The notes under the pieces were generated by a model. It had not been told where the DNA came from. It was given only the letters and a program-made list of their open reading frames with translations, and made no database searches. A program made the translations under genes and the position numbers. 64,000 bases of DNA from Deinococcus rubellus (lineage in GTDB: Bacteria > Deinococcota > Deinococci > Deinococcales > Deinococcaceae), in contig NZ_CP104213.1 of the NCBI RefSeq assembly GCF_025244745.1, forward strand, positions 2,487,501 to 2,551,500, read 5' to 3'. Below are positions 24,964-37,845 of the stretch, piece by piece (position 1 is the first letter of the stretch; each line of letters opens with the position of its first letter).

Positions 24964-26352
24964 ATGGCAGAGCTGATGAGTAGAGAGGGCAACAAAGTCG
25001 AATTCAAGGCGTCGGTTCCCGCCGCAGAGGTCAGCCGCGCTTACCAGCAGGTCTGGGCCGGGCTGTCGCGCGACGTGCGGGTGCCGGGCTTCAGACCTGG
25101 CAAGGCCCCCAAGAAGGTGCTGGAGCAGCGGGTCGGCGCGGACTACGTCGAGAACGAGGTCCGTGACCGGCTGCTGCAAGTCCACTACCCCCAGGCCGCC
25201 CGCGAGCTGAAACTCAGCCTGGTAGACGCCGAGATCAACCCAGCCACCCTGAAAGACGGCCAGTCGTTCGATTTCAGCGTCAAGGGCGAGACCTACCCTG
25301 AGGTCAAGCTCGGTGACTGGAAGGCCGCTCAGCTCAGCTCCGCCGCGCCGCAGATCACCGATGACGTGCTTTCGCGCACCCTCAGTGACCTGCAAGACCG
25401 CAACGCCACCTTCGAGAGCGTGGAGCGGCCCGCCGAGGGCAACGACATGATCATGATCGAGGAAACCGGCGAGGAGGGCGGCAGCTACCCGATCTACCTC
25501 GACGTGGCCGAACCCCACGTGCAGGCAGCCCTCAGCGGCAAGAGCAAGGGTGACGAGGTGAGCATCACCGTGCCCGCCCACCAGCACGGCGACCACGAGC
25601 ATCCCGAGCACACCGTGGAGGTCAAGGTGCTGGACGTGCGCCACAAGCAGCGCCAGGAACTCGGCGACGAGTTTGCAAAGAGCCTCAACTTCGAGAGCCT
25701 GGACCGTCTGCAAACCGACCTGAAAACCGAGCTGACCCGCCGCGCCCAGCAGGAAGGCGAGGCGGCCCGCCGCGAGGAGTTCATCGAGCAGCTTGTCGCC
25801 GGGATGGACACCACCATTCCCAAAGCGCTGCTCAAGCGCCGCCGCGACGCCATGATGGAAGAAATTCAGAGTGACCTCTCGCGCCAGGGCGTCAAGTGGG
25901 GCGAGTACGAGAGCTTCATGCAGGAGCAGGGCAAGCTCGACGAATTCATGGCCGACCTCGACAAGAACGCCGAGACTCGGGTACGCCGTGATCTGGCGCT
26001 GGAGCAGCTCGCCGAAGACATGCAGGTCAACGTCAGCGACCAGGAATTCAACCAGACCATGATGGCGCTGGCCCAGGCCAACGAGCTGACCGCCCAGCAG
26101 CTGCGCACCCAGCTCGGGCCGGACGGCCTCAACAGCTACTACGCCAGCATCGTGCGCGAGAAGGCGCTGACCCAGGCCCTCGCCCAGCTCGCGCCCAAGC
26201 CGGAAGCGGCCAGCCCAGAAGCCGCAGAGACCCAGACCAGCGAGGCCCAGCCCGAGGCCGCCCAGACTGAGTCGGCCAGCGACGAGCGCGCCGAAGCTGC
26301 TCAGAGTGAATCAGGCGAGCAGGCTCAGGACGAGGAAACGAAGAGCGAGTAA
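24964..26352 (+). CDS. tig: Trigger factor (ribosome-associated chaperone, PPIase)
   Basis: 462-residue chaperone that binds nascent chains at the ribosome exit. The N-terminal ribosome-binding domain has VRVPGFRPGKAPKKVLEQRVG near residue 37 (the family's GFRxGK tip). The FKBP-type domain (about 155-235) is marked by EEGGSYPIYLDVAEPHVQ and SKGDEVSITVP, and the C-terminal helical cage domain follows. The last 45 residues form an acidic Glu/Gln/Ala/Ser-rich tail, probably disordered. ATG 24964 begins the domain exactly; frames reading in from the tRNAs are not part of it. Confidence 0.95.
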   Translation: MAELMSREGNKVEFKASVPAAEVSRAYQQVWAGLSRDVRVPGFRPGKAPKKVLEQRVGADYVENEVRDRLLQVHYPQAARELKLSLVDAEINPATLKDGQSFDFSVKGETYPEVKLGDWKAAQLSSAAPQITDDVLSRTLSDLQDRNATFESVERPAEGNDMIMIEETGEEGGSYPIYLDVAEPHVQAALSGKSKGDEVSITVPAHQHGDHEHPEHTVEVKVLDVRHKQRQELGDEFAKSLNFESLDRLQTDLKTELTRRAQQEGEAARREEFIEQLVAGMDTTIPKALLKRRRDAMMEEIQSDLSRQGVKWGEYESFMQEQGKLDEFMADLDKNAETRVRRDLALEQLAEDMQVNVSDQEFNQTMMALAQANELTAQQLRTQLGPDGLNSYYASIVREKALTQALAQLAPKPEAASPEAAETQTSEAQPEAAQTESASDERAEAAQSESGEQAQDEETKSE

Positions 26353-26364
26353 TTCCAGTAATGA

Positions 26365-26402
26365 AAGGGGGAGAAGTCCAGAGCGACTTCTCCCCCTTTT
26401 CG
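26365..26402 (+). terminator. Terminator after tig
   Basis: Perfect 12-bp stem GGGGGAGAAGTC / GACTTCTCCCCC with a 6-base loop, then T4CGT4. It lies between convergent tig and purK. Confidence 0.9.
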
Positions 26403-26413
26403 TTTTATGTGGC

Positions 26414-27526
26414 TCAGGGAATCAGCGCTTCCAACTCCCCCAGCCTGGCCCTGAGTGCCGCCTCGTCCTGCGCCACCAGATTGACGTGCCCTAGCTTACG
26501 CCCCGGCTTGTGGGCCTTGCCGTAAAGGTGCAGCCTCGCGCCCTCCAGCTTCAGAATGCCTTGCCAGTCGGGTTCCTGATCCGCTGGCCAGCCGAGAATA
26601 TTGACCATGGCACAGGGCAGTTTCGGCGTGAAGTCTGGCAGAGGCCAGCCGAGCGCCGCCCGCACCTGCGCCTCAAACTGGCTGACGCCGCCGCCGTCCT
26701 GGGTCAGGTGGCCGCTGTTGTGAACGCGGGGCGCGACCTCGTTGACCAGCAGCTCACCGCCAGGCAGCTCGAAGAACTCCAGGGTCAGCAGCCCTTCCAG
26801 GTTCCAGCCCTCGGCCACCTGACGGGCCAGGGCACGGGCCTGCACCTCAGCAGGATCGTTCGGCAGGTACAGGCTGCGGCGCAGAATACCGTCCCGGTGG
26901 ACATTCTCGGTCAGGCCGCCGAACGCCAGCCCGCCGCCCACTGTGCGCGCCACACCCAGGCTGACCTCGCGGACAAAGTCGACCCAGCCTTCCAGCACAC
27001 AGGGCACCCGGCCCAACTCGCCCCAGGCCACACTGAGTTCGGCCTGCGCCCCGATGCGCACCTGGCCCTTGCCGTCATAGCCGAGTTCGGCAGTCTTGAG
27101 CACGCCGCGCCCGCCGATCCGTTCCAGCGCGCCGGGCAGATCAGCCTCGGTTTCGATGACCACAAAGGAAGCGGTTCCGGCACCCGCCGCGTGCAGCGCC
27201 TCCTTCTCACGGGCGCGGTGCTTGCTGAAATTCAGCAGCGACCCGGCAGGCCTCACCGGCACCCGGCCCTCCAATTGGGCCAGCGCCGCCAGCGGCACGT
27301 TCTCGAATTCCAGCGTGACGGCGTCGCATTGCGCCAGGCGCTCCAACCCCGCTGCGTCGGTGTAGGGGGCCTGAATGTGCTCGGCACACACGCGGGCTGG
27401 GGCGTGTGGATCAGGTTCCAGCACCACCACCCGCACGCCCAACGGCAGGGCCGCCAGCGCCAGCATCTGGGCCAATTGGCCGCCGCCCAGAATGCCCAGG
27501 GTGGCCACCGGGAACGGCGCGCTCAC
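26414..27526 (-). CDS. purK: N5-carboxyaminoimidazole ribonucleotide synthase
   Basis: 370-residue ATP-grasp enzyme that carboxylates AIR to N5-CAIR in purine synthesis. Seen: LGILGGGQLAQMLALAA at the N-terminus, FENVPLAALAQL near residue 75, ATP-grasp segments GVLKTAELGYDGKGQV near 140 and EVSLGVART, and the metal site EVAPRVHNSGHLTQDG near 265. Length is normal. It overlaps purE by 4 bp (ATGA), so the two enzymes of adjacent steps are translationally coupled. Confidence 0.95.
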   Translation of the reverse strand: MSAPFPVATLGILGGGQLAQMLALAALPLGVRVVVLEPDPHAPARVCAEHIQAPYTDAAGLERLAQCDAVTLEFENVPLAALAQLEGRVPVRPAGSLLNFSKHRAREKEALHAAGAGTASFVVIETEADLPGALERIGGRGVLKTAELGYDGKGQVRIGAQAELSVAWGELGRVPCVLEGWVDFVREVSLGVARTVGGGLAFGGLTENVHRDGILRRSLYLPNDPAEVQARALARQVAEGWNLEGLLTLEFFELPGGELLVNEVAPRVHNSGHLTQDGGGVSQFEAQVRAALGWPLPDFTPKLPCAMVNILGWPADQEPDWQGILKLEGARLHLYGKAHKPGRKLGHVNLVAQDEAALRARLGELEALIP

Positions 27527-28059
27527 GCCTCGCCCGCCTGCGGCTCATCCTCGAAGTACGGATCGTCCAGCACAGCCTGGGTCTGGGCAGCGCGGAAGGC
27601 GTCGAGGCGCTCGCGCATGGCCGCGTCGGTGGTGGCGATCATGGCGGCAGCAAACAGGGCCGCATTTCTGGCTCCTGCCGGGCCGATGGCAAAGGTCGCC
27701 ACCGGAATCCCGGCAGGCATCTGGACGATGCTCAGCAGCGAGTCCTGGCCGCTGAGCGCCCTACTCTGCACCGGCACGCCCAGCACCGGCACCCGCCCGT
27801 AGGCCGCCAGCATGCCGGGCAAGTGGGCCGCCCCGCCCGCTGCCGCGATGATGGCCGAGAAGTTCAGCTGCTCGGCCCGCGCCGCGTAGCTGGAGAGAAG
27901 CTGCGGCGTGCGGTGGGCCGAGAGCACCCGCACCTCGTAGGCGACTTTGAGCTGCTTGAGCACAGTCAGCGCGCCACTCACGGTGTCGAAGTCGCTGCGG
28001 CTGCCCATCACCACGCCGACTTGAAGTTGTTCTGAGGAAGCTGTCAAGGAAACCGTCAC
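27523..28059 (-). CDS. purE: N5-CAIR mutase
   Basis: 178-residue class I PurE that shifts the carboxyl group from N5 to C4 of the imidazole. Signature GVVMGSRSDFDTVSGA near residue 15, VLSAHRTPQLLSSYA near 46 (active-site His) and IAAAGGAAHLPGMLAA near 70. GTG 28059 is 6 bases after TAAACT (28066-28071), so purEK probably has a leaderless mRNA. The C-terminal 20 residues are acidic and variable. Confidence 0.95.
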   Translation of the reverse strand: MTVSLTASSEQLQVGVVMGSRSDFDTVSGALTVLKQLKVAYEVRVLSAHRTPQLLSSYAARAEQLNFSAIIAAAGGAAHLPGMLAAYGRVPVLGVPVQSRALSGQDSLLSIVQMPAGIPVATFAIGPAGARNAALFAAAMIATTDAAMRERLDAFRAAQTQAVLDDPYFEDEPQAGEA

Positions 28060-28147
28060 TCAGCCAGTTTAGCGGGCCGGGCCACCGGGCGATCTCCCGA
28101 TCTCCCCTGCTCTCCAAGCCTGACAGATGGCGTATCTTGCGCCGGAG

Positions 28148-29383
28148 ATGACGCGGCCCGGTGACCTTGTTGAACCAGCACAACCTGAGCAGAACTGGCC
28201 CAAGCAGGAGCGGCCCGATTACGACTGGCTCTACTCGCGCACCCGTCAGGGCCAGGCGCGGGGGCCGCAGCGGGCGCGGGCACTGCTCGACCAGCTCGGC
28301 TCGCCGGACCAGACGTTTCAGAGCATTCGGGTCATCGGCACCAACGGCAAGGGCAGCACCTGCACCATGCTGGAAGCCGGACTGATCGCCGCCGGACTTC
28401 CCACCGGGCGCTTTACCAGCCCGCATCTGGAGCGCTTCGAGGAACGCATTCGGACCAGCGGGCAGGAGCTGGACCCACGCCGCAGCGCCGTCTTCATCGC
28501 CTGGGCGCGTCAGCACGCTCCGGACGCAGCCTTTTTCGACCTGACACTGGGGCTGGCCTGCTCGGAATTTGCCCGCGCAGGCGTGAGCTGGGCCGTGATG
28601 GAGGCGGGCGTGGGGGGCCGCTCGGACGGCACCCAGGCGCTTCACCGCGTCGCGGCGGTGTCCCTCACCAATGTCGCGCTCGACCACACGGCGGTCCTGG
28701 GGCCAGGCCTCAGCGACATCGCCCGTGACAAGGCCGGGGCCGCACTGGCGGGCGTGCCGCTGCTGACAACCGCCATTGGCGAGGGTCTGGACGTGATCCG
28801 GCAGGTGGCCGGAGAGCGGGGCACACCCCTCTACACGCCGCAGACGCACCCGGCCCTCTTCGAGTTGCCGCACCCGCCACGCCTGGCCGGGCCGCACCAG
28901 ATCGAGAATGCCCAGCTGGCCGCCGCCACCCTGCGGCTGCTGGGCTCTGGCAGCGGGATCGAGGCTGCCCTGGACGCGGGCCACCCGGCCCGGCTGGAGC
29001 GCTTCGGGCTGCCTGGAAACGGGGTGGCCGACATTACTGTGCTGCTTGACGGCGCGCACAACCCGCACGCCGCCCGGGCGCTGGCCGCTGCCGTGCCGCA
29101 CGCCGACGTGCTGCTGTTCGGCAACCTGGCCCGCAAGGATACCGGGGCGACCCTCGCGCCGCTGCTGGCCCTGGCCCCCCGGCGGGTGTTCACCTCTCCC
29201 GGCGATCTGGCGAGTGACCCCCGCGAGCTGGCCAGGCGCTTCGGCGGCGAGGCAGTGGAGGGCGTACCTGCGGCCTTCGCGCGGGCGCGGGCGCTGACCC
29301 CGCCGGGCGGCACGCTGCTGGTCACCGGCAGCCTGTATCTGGCCGGAACCGTGCGCGGCCTGCTGCTCGAAGCGGCCAGATGA
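28148..29383 (+). CDS. folC: Folylpolyglutamate / dihydrofolate synthase
   Basis: Mur-ligase-family enzyme (411 aa from this start) that adds glutamate to folates, and perhaps to dihydropteroate. The P-loop is [17 protein letters not shown] near residue 60, followed by [14 protein letters not shown] (omega loop), [26 protein letters not shown] and the C-terminal domain motif [20 protein letters not shown] (28133-28138) lies 9 bases before ATG 28148, which favours it over ATG 28127. It is divergent from purE and followed by the response-regulator gene after 56 bp. Confidence 0.9.
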   Translation: MTRPGDLVEPAQPEQNWPKQERPDYDWLYSRTRQGQARGPQRARALLDQLGSPDQTFQSIRVIGTNGKGSTCTMLEAGLIAAGLPTGRFTSPHLERFEERIRTSGQELDPRRSAVFIAWARQHAPDAAFFDLTLGLACSEFARAGVSWAVMEAGVGGRSDGTQALHRVAAVSLTNVALDHTAVLGPGLSDIARDKAGAALAGVPLLTTAIGEGLDVIRQVAGERGTPLYTPQTHPALFELPHPPRLAGPHQIENAQLAAATLRLLGSGSGIEAALDAGHPARLERFGLPGNGVADITVLLDGAHNPHAARALAAAVPHADVLLFGNLARKDTGATLAPLLALAPRRVFTSPGDLASDPRELARRFGGEAVEGVPAAFARARALTPPGGTLLVTGSLYLAGTVRGLLLEAAR

Positions 29384-29439
29384 AAAGTGGTTAAGCCCCC
29401 CACCCCTCTTCTCATGAGAATGGAACGTAGGGTGGAGGT

Positions 29440-30117
<678 letters not shown>

Positions 30118-30158
30118 CCCGCCCCCAGGCCGGGAACCCGCAGCTCACCGCTTGCCTG

Positions 30159-30164
30159 TAGACT
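30159..30164 (+). promoter_or_regulatory. -10 box for the leader ORF / sensor kinase
   Basis: TAGACT 7 bases before ATG 30172. The position predicts a transcript that begins at or next to that ATG. Confidence 0.5.
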
Positions 30165-30171
30165 GGCGGCC

Positions 30172-30222
30172 ATGTCTGCCCTCCTCTCCTCCATCTTCAG
30201 TCATATCAGGCCGCCCGCATGA
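30172..30222 (+). CDS. 16-residue leader ORF coupled to the kinase
   Basis: ATG 30172 opens MSALLSSIFSHIRPPA and its TGA overlaps the kinase ATG (ATGA, 30219-30222). A TAGACT box at 30159-30164 lies 7 bases upstream, so the transcript could begin at this ATG. The kinase start has no ribosome-binding site, so translation of this small frame would deliver ribosomes to it. No amino-acid bias typical of attenuator peptides is seen. It may be only a coupling device. Confidence 0.45.
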   Translation: MSALLSSIFSHIRPPA

Positions 30223-31823
30223 CCCTGCGCGGGCGGCTGACCCTGTTTTACACAGTGCTGCTGGCCGCGCTACTGGCCCTGCTGGCAGTGCTGGTGCTGG
30301 GCATCATGCAAAACCGCTTGATCGGCAGCATCAAGGACGATCTCAAAACCAACACCTTCGGGCAGATCAGCCGTCTGGTACTGCCCAACGCCCCACTCGA
30401 CCCGGCCAGCCCACTGGACCGGCTGGGGGGCGGTTTGCTGAGCGATCCCAGCGACCCCAGCGGTCCCACCTTATCGACCCTGCGCCAGAGCTTTCCCAAT
30501 TACCGCATTCAGATTGACCCGCTGGTGACCAGCATCGACAATTTGCAGGCGATGATGGAGAGCAGTCCCCAGGACCGCGTGGCCGAGCTGAATTTCATGC
30601 GGCTGATCGCCTCGAAAAAGCGCCTGCCGGTGGGCATCGACCCGAACGCGCCGATTGAGCTGAGCGACGCCCAACTGACCCAGCTCCTGAGCGACCCCTC
30701 ACGCGGGCTGGAGCTGACCGTGCCGACCCAGGCGGCCTTCGACGATCCGGTGCCGACCCAGGTGTATGTGCAGCTCTCCGAGATTCAAACCGGCGTCGCC
30801 ATCGACAACAAGCCGCTGACCCAGGCGGCGCTGATCTACGTGGGGCGCAGCCTGCAACCGACCTACGACACGCTGGACCGTCTGAGATCGCTGATGTGGG
30901 TGCTGTTTCTGGGTGGGCTGGTCATCAGCAGCGTGGGGGCCTACCTGCTCTCGGGCCAGGCACTCAGGCCGCTGCGACAGGTGCAGAAAGCCGCCGAACA
31001 GATCGGGGGGAAGACGCTGAGCGCCCGCGTACCGGAGCCGAGCACCCGTGACGAAGTGCAGTCGCTGGCCCAGGCGCTCAACCGGATGCTGGGCCGTCTG
31101 GAAGGCTCGTTCGAGGCGCAGCGGCGTTTCACGTCCGATGCCAGCCACGAACTCAGAACCCCGGTGACGGCCATCAGCGGCCACGCCAGCTACCTGCTGA
31201 GACGCACCAGCCCCAGCGAGGGCCAGCGCGAGAGCCTGACCATCATCCGCAGCGAGGCCGAGCGCCTCACCAATCTGATCAGCAGCCTGCTGGAACTGGC
31301 CCGCTCAGACGGCGGGGTGATGCAACTGCGCCGCCAGCCGGTGCTGCCCAGGATGCTGCTGGGCGAGATCGCCCGCGAGTTGCAGCCGCTGGCCCAGGCC
31401 CAGCAGGCGACTTTGAATGTTACCGGCAGCGACGAGGCGCTGGAGGGCGACCCGGACCGGCTCAAGCAGGTCGTCATCAATCTGGTCAGCAACGCCCTCA
31501 AGGCCGGGGCCAGTCAGGTCGAGCTGAGCAGCCGCGCCGACACGAACGAAACCGGTGAGAGCGGCGTGCGTCTGAGCGTCAGTGACGACGGCCCCGGCAT
31601 CGCCCCGGAGCATCTGGAGAAACTGTTTGACCGCTTTTACCGGGTGGAGGAATCGCGCAGCCGCGACCAGGGCGGCGCAGGACTGGGCCTGGCGATTGCC
31701 CGCAGCATCGTAGACGCCCACGGCGGGCGCATCTGGTTCAAGAGCCAGGTGGGCAGCGGCACCACCGTCAACGTCTGGTTGCCCAAGGGCCGCCTGGAAC
31801 TGGCGAACGACGACGTGGCGTAA
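30219..31823 (+). CDS. Sensor histidine kinase
   Basis: 534-residue membrane kinase paired with the upstream regulator. Transmembrane segment 1 is residues 10-30 (TVLLAALLALLAVLVLGI). A sensor domain of about 195 residues has no recognised fold. Segment 2 is near 228-248 (WVLFLGGLVISSVGAYLL). A HAMP domain follows, then HisKA with the phospho-His in FTSDASHELRTPVTAISGHA. The HATPase domain shows the N box VINLVSNALKAGA, G1 SDDGPGIAPEH, F box FDRFYRVEE and G2 GGAGLGLAIARSIV. All catalytic boxes are present. The two genes are probably co-expressed, though the leader ORF has its own -10 box. Confidence 0.93.
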   Translation: MTLRGRLTLFYTVLLAALLALLAVLVLGIMQNRLIGSIKDDLKTNTFGQISRLVLPNAPLDPASPLDRLGGGLLSDPSDPSGPTLSTLRQSFPNYRIQIDPLVTSIDNLQAMMESSPQDRVAELNFMRLIASKKRLPVGIDPNAPIELSDAQLTQLLSDPSRGLELTVPTQAAFDDPVPTQVYVQLSEIQTGVAIDNKPLTQAALIYVGRSLQPTYDTLDRLRSLMWVLFLGGLVISSVGAYLLSGQALRPLRQVQKAAEQIGGKTLSARVPEPSTRDEVQSLAQALNRMLGRLEGSFEAQRRFTSDASHELRTPVTAISGHASYLLRRTSPSEGQRESLTIIRSEAERLTNLISSLLELARSDGGVMQLRRQPVLPRMLLGEIARELQPLAQAQQATLNVTGSDEALEGDPDRLKQVVINLVSNALKAGASQVELSSRADTNETGESGVRLSVSDDGPGIAPEHLEKLFDRFYRVEESRSRDQGGAGLGLAIARSIVDAHGGRIWFKSQVGSGTTVNVWLPKGRLELANDDVA

Positions 31824-31839
31824 ATATCCCACGCTGAAC

Positions 31840-31872
31840 AAGCCCGCCTTCCCAGTTGGAAGGCGGGCTTTG
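31840..31872. terminator. Terminator between kinase and protease genes
   Basis: AAGCCCGCCTT / AAGGCGGGCTT stem with a 9-base loop and a short T tract, between convergent genes. Confidence 0.85.
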
Positions 31873-31896
31873 AGTGGAAAAGAGCTTGAGATTAAC

Positions 31897-34470
<2,574 letters not shown>

Positions 34471-34660
34471 GCAGGCAGTATGCCCCGCCGCAGATGATCT
34501 GCCCTAAGCCGAAGATGAGGAACACTTAAGAAGGCGTCAGAGTCGGGTCAGCGCCGATCCGGAACGAAATCGAAAAGAGCCGGGGGCAGTCATGGACTTT
34601 GCCTCCAGCTCTCTGACATGTGGCGATCTCTCAAACACTGACTGAGGTTCTAACAACAGT

Positions 34661-34936
34661 TCAGGCTTTCAGCAATTGCTCCAATTCTTCCGGAGTCACT
34701 GTTTTGGAAAAACGGCCCCGCAGATAGAGATCGTTAACAGCCTGCGGGCCAAGTAAGGAAACAACCTGCCGAAGTTTGATCTTGAGGGTCTTTTGACGGG
34801 TCATCAGACGGATGGTATCGGTGGTGCCCGGAACCCAAGTGCAGACGATGCTCGACACTTCACTTTCCCCCTTTGAAGCTTTGAGAATGAACGGTTTGGC
34901 AACGCCCGTCAGCAAACTGGAAGCCGAGTGGCCCAT
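34661..34936 (-). CDS. Small hypothetical protein
   Basis: 91 residues with a basic, helical C-terminal half (RQKTLKIKLRQVVSLLGPQA, SKTVTPEELEQLLKA). No signal peptide or membrane segment is seen, and no family is recognised. There is no convincing ribosome-binding site or -10 box, and GC is lower than in its neighbours. It lies alone between two unrelated genes. Confidence 0.4.
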   Translation of the reverse strand: MGHSASSLLTGVAKPFILKASKGESEVSSIVCTWVPGTTDTIRLMTRQKTLKIKLRQVVSLLGPQAVNDLYLRGRFSKTVTPEELEQLLKA

Positions 34937-35058
34937 TTAAAAGCGCAGAACCCGCGAACACATGCAGTCCAGAGGACGGATTTGTTGGTGACTTCACTTT
35001 ACTCGTTTGCAGACAGCTCCAAAAGGACATTTGACACCTTAAGGAAGACCTAAAGGTC

Positions 35059-35088
35059 GGTTAAATGCCGCTGAGACGGCATTTAACC
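35059..35088. repeat. Perfect 12-bp inverted repeat
   Basis: GGTTAAATGCCG / CGGCATTTAACC around a 6-base loop, 26 bp beyond the stop of the phosphotransferase gene. A second small palindrome (GACCTAAAGGTC) adjoins it at 35047-35058. It has no T tract, so it could be an mRNA 3' stabiliser or weak terminator. Confidence 0.6.
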
Positions 35089-35114
35089 GCTACTGACTCC
35101 AGAGTAATCATCAC

Positions 35115-35876
35115 TCAGAACAGTTCGTCGAGGCCCTGGTAATACTCCAGCTTCGCCAGATCAATCAGGCTGCGCCCGTAGGTGTCCAGAAAGTGATCAG
35201 CCATTTCGTCGTCCGCGTTGCGGCGCAGGCTGCGGCGGGCCAGCGCCAGATCCTGATGACGGTCCGCGATACCGAGACGGCCCACGTCCAGTACAGCTTC
35301 CACGTAGTCGCCCGACACCAGGAAATTGGGCAGGCAGGCGTCGCCGTGCGCCACCACCAGGTCCTCGGCAACAGGTCGGGCGCGAACGAGGTACGCCAGC
35401 ACCTGCGCCGCCGACTGGCCACGGCGCTCGGCGTCGAAGTCGGCCTCGTCCACCAGCCCGCGCTCTACCCGTTCACGTGCCTGTCTCAGCTTGACGGCCA
35501 GACTCTCGTTGAAGGGACACTCGCGGACCGGCAGGGCGTGAAGCTGACGCAGGGCGCGGGCCAGTAACCCGGCATTGCGCCGGGCGTGCAGCAGGGCGTC
35601 AGGGTGGTGCATCGGCAGCCCCGGCAAGCGGGTGGTGGCCAGGTACTCGCTCACTTCGTCGGTGGCGTAACCGACCACGCGCGGCACCGGCACGCGCCCG
35701 GCCAGCCAGCGCAATTTGGCCTGCTCGGTTCTCAGGCTTTCCAGTCGGCCCAGCTCCTGCACCTTGACGACGAACTTCTGCGAGCGCCACACCCGCGCGC
35801 CGGAATCGCCCGATACGTCCTCCCAGCGGGCGGCAGGCAGCACTCTTCTGAGTTCGGGCGGCAGGCTCAGGCTCAC
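35115..35876 (-). CDS. APH(3')-like aminoglycoside phosphotransferase
   Basis: 253-residue kinase of the aminoglycoside 3'-phosphotransferase family. The nucleotide-binding N-lobe has FVVKVQ (Lys). The catalytic loop is [15 protein letters not shown] near residue 180, and the metal/activation segment [20 protein letters not shown] near 200. The C-terminus FLDTYG...YYQGLDELF and the segment [31 protein letters not shown] align well with known APH(3') enzymes. It would inactivate kanamycin/neomycin-type drugs, or act on an endogenous substrate. The start is GTG 35876, 7 bases after TACTCT (35884-35889). No transposon flanks it. Confidence 0.85.
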   Translation of the reverse strand: MSLSLPPELRRVLPAARWEDVSGDSGARVWRSQKFVVKVQELGRLESLRTEQAKLRWLAGRVPVPRVVGYATDEVSEYLATTRLPGLPMHHPDALLHARRNAGLLARALRQLHALPVRECPFNESLAVKLRQARERVERGLVDEADFDAERRGQSAAQVLAYLVRARPVAEDLVVAHGDACLPNFLVSGDYVEAVLDVGRLGIADRHQDLALARRSLRRNADDEMADHFLDTYGRSLIDLAKLEYYQGLDELF

Positions 35877-35903
35877 GCGGCCTAGAGTAGCAGGGAGGGG
35901 CAG

Positions 35904-35927
35904 GGAACTTTCAGGGCCTGGCCCGAC
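35904..35927 (+). promoter_or_regulatory. Possible ECF-type promoter of the sigma-factor operon
   Basis: GGAAC (35904-35908), a 15-bp spacer and CGAC (35924-35927), resembling the GGAAC/CGTC-like promoters used by ECF sigma factors. It lies 40 bp before the sigma gene. Autoregulation is typical for this class. Weak evidence. Confidence 0.35.
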
Positions 35928-35966
35928 TCCAAGAAGTAAGGCGCTTTGCTCAGGGCGGCCCCACCC

Positions 35967-36548
35967 ATGGATGACTACACCGACGAACAACTCATTCGCC
36001 TGGCCCACCCAGGAAGCGGCGCTCACTCGGAAAGCGCCGGGGCCTTCGAGGTACTGCTGCGCCGCCACGCGCCCCAGGTTCACCGGCTGGCCGCCAGCGT
36101 GGTGGGCCCCGGCGCTGCCGACGACGTGGTGCAGGAGGTGTTCGTGAGCGTGCACAGACATCTGAAATCTTTCCGGGGCGACGCCAAGTTCAGCACCTGG
36201 CTGCACCGCATCACGATCAACGCCTGCTCGGCGGCGCTGAGAAAAAAGCAACCCGATTCGCTGGATGACTGGCCGGAAATGGTAGCCCGCAGCGACCCGG
36301 CGCAGGCCGGTGAGCAGGCCCAGTTGCGCGAACGGCTGGCCTGGGCCATGCAGCAGCTTCCCGAGGGCGTGCGCGAGGCCGTGACGTTGCGCGAACTGGC
36401 CGAACTGGACTACGCAGAGATCGCCGAGGTACTGAATGTCGAACTCGGCACCGTCAAATCGAGAATCAGCCGGGGCCGCGCCCAACTCCGCGACCTGCTC
36501 AGCGACCACTGGGACGTGCCTGCCCCGAAACAAGGAGTCAAGCCATGA
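35967..36548 (+). CDS. ECF-type RNA polymerase sigma factor
   Basis: 193-residue sigma-70 family factor of the extracytoplasmic-function class. Region 2 is [20 protein letters not shown] and [13 protein letters not shown] (about residues 52-92), and region 4 is [20 protein letters not shown] and [20 protein letters not shown] (about 140-180). No regions 1 or 3. Its stop overlaps the next start (ATGA at 36545-36548), so a cognate anti-sigma factor should follow. Confidence 0.93.
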   Translation: MDDYTDEQLIRLAHPGSGAHSESAGAFEVLLRRHAPQVHRLAASVVGPGAADDVVQEVFVSVHRHLKSFRGDAKFSTWLHRITINACSAALRKKQPDSLDDWPEMVARSDPAQAGEQAQLRERLAWAMQQLPEGVREAVTLRELAELDYAEIAEVLNVELGTVKSRISRGRAQLRDLLSDHWDVPAPKQGVKP

Positions 36549-36889
36549 AGCCGCCATCCGCCCACCCCGAAACGTTCGACGATGCAGATCTGGACGACCT
36601 GTTCGTCCGAGTGCGGCAGCCGACCCCGGACGACCTTGGCGCAGCGGAGCGCTTTCTGAGCCGCCAGGTGTCGATGGTGTCTGCCACTCCCCTGCCCACA
36701 CTGCCCGCACGCCGTCTGGGCCCCCCTCTGCACCGGTGGCCGTCCGTACTGACCACACTGCTGGCGGCCGCCGCCCTCTGCGGCGGGATACTGGTGCTGA
36801 GGCCCGCGCCGACCACCCCGCCCCAGCCGCTGCTCGCCAGCAGCGCCGCCTACGACGCCTATACCTCGGCGCTGGGCGGTGAGTGGTGA
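36545..36889 (+). CDS. Membrane-anchored anti-sigma candidate
   Basis: 114-residue protein translationally coupled to the sigma gene. The acidic N-terminal half ([20 protein letters not shown]) would lie in the cytoplasm. One membrane helix (about residues 69-86, [17 protein letters not shown]) and a short outer tail follow. No ZAS Cys/His motif is seen, so the anti-sigma role is inferred from gene order, topology and the RseB-like neighbour. Confidence 0.6.
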   Translation: MKPPSAHPETFDDADLDDLFVRVRQPTPDDLGAAERFLSRQVSMVSATPLPTLPARRLGPPLHRWPSVLTTLLAAAALCGGILVLRPAPTTPPQPLLASSAAYDAYTSALGGEW

Positions 36890-37764
36890 GGCGCGGCGCG
36901 GCCCGCGCGGTCCTGACCTTGCTGCTGCTGGGGCCGCTGAGTGGTCCGGTGCTGGCAGCTCAAGTGGCCACCCCATCCGTCACGACCCTGCCCCCCGCTG
37001 CGCTGAAGAATACCGTGCCCAGCACCGTTGTGGCCAGCATCACAACCCCCACCGACGCCGCCCGGCTCCTGAGCGCCCTGATCAAGAACACCAGATTCGT
37101 CGTGCGCGGCGAGGCCAGCGTCACGGTACTGTTTCCGCCGCGCCCCACGCCCATCCGCACGGCCCAGAGCCTGCCGCTGATCGAGGTCTTTCCCGCGATG
37201 CTCAAGCAGAACTTCGACATCAAACGCCAGCCCGACGAGGTGGTGGCGCAGCGGCCCAGCCAGGTCTTCACGCTGACCCCCAAAGTCGGCGCGGCGGCGA
37301 GCTGGCGCGTCTGGGTGGACGCCAGGTGGAATGTGCCGCTGGCCTACGAGGAGCGCAGCGCCGACGGCAGCCTGGCCCGCCGCGCCGAACTGCTGCGGGC
37401 CGACAAGCTGCAAAAGCGTGGCAAGCCCGTGCAGGCCGCAGCTTTGCCAGGGCTGGCGCAGGCGCTACGTCAGGCCCTACCGGGGCTGGCGCTGCCACCC
37501 GGCTTCCGGGCGGTGGGCGTGGGGCGGCGTCCGGCGGGCGCGCAGGTCGTGTTCAGCGACGGCCTCAACGTGCTGGCGCTGGTCACCGCGCAAAAAGGTG
37601 TCAAGGCGGCGCAGGGTGTGGTCTCGCGCAAAGTCGGCGACGGCTTCGTCTGGCTGGTCGGCAACCTCACAGCCCAGGACCTTCAGACCGCACTCAAGGG
37701 AATCCGGCCCGGCGACCTCAGCGCGCTGGGAACTTTCATGCCGCCGGACGACTCCAATCCGTAG
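36883..37764 (+). CDS. RseB/MucB-like periplasmic regulator
   Basis: 293-residue exported protein. A signal peptide ([19 protein letters not shown]) is followed by a domain resembling the LolA-like half of RseB/MucB: repeated beta strands such as [37 protein letters not shown] with [11 protein letters not shown], and a C-terminal part with [15 protein letters not shown]. In RseB systems this protein shields the anti-sigma factor and senses envelope damage. The start is GTG 36883 (or 36886), overlapping the previous gene. The assignment rests on fold-like pattern and context, not on a strict motif. Confidence 0.65.
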   Translation: MVRRGAARAVLTLLLLGPLSGPVLAAQVATPSVTTLPPAALKNTVPSTVVASITTPTDAARLLSALIKNTRFVVRGEASVTVLFPPRPTPIRTAQSLPLIEVFPAMLKQNFDIKRQPDEVVAQRPSQVFTLTPKVGAAASWRVWVDARWNVPLAYEERSADGSLARRAELLRADKLQKRGKPVQAAALPGLAQALRQALPGLALPPGFRAVGVGRRPAGAQVVFSDGLNVLALVTAQKGVKAAQGVVSRKVGDGFVWLVGNLTAQDLQTALKGIRPGDLSALGTFMPPDDSNP

Positions 37765-37845
37765 AGCCGCAGAGTTGACTCTTCCTGTCCCCGAATCCCG
37801 CCAACCCTGAACCTCCCGCAATCCTCGAAGCCCCCAGGAGACTTT

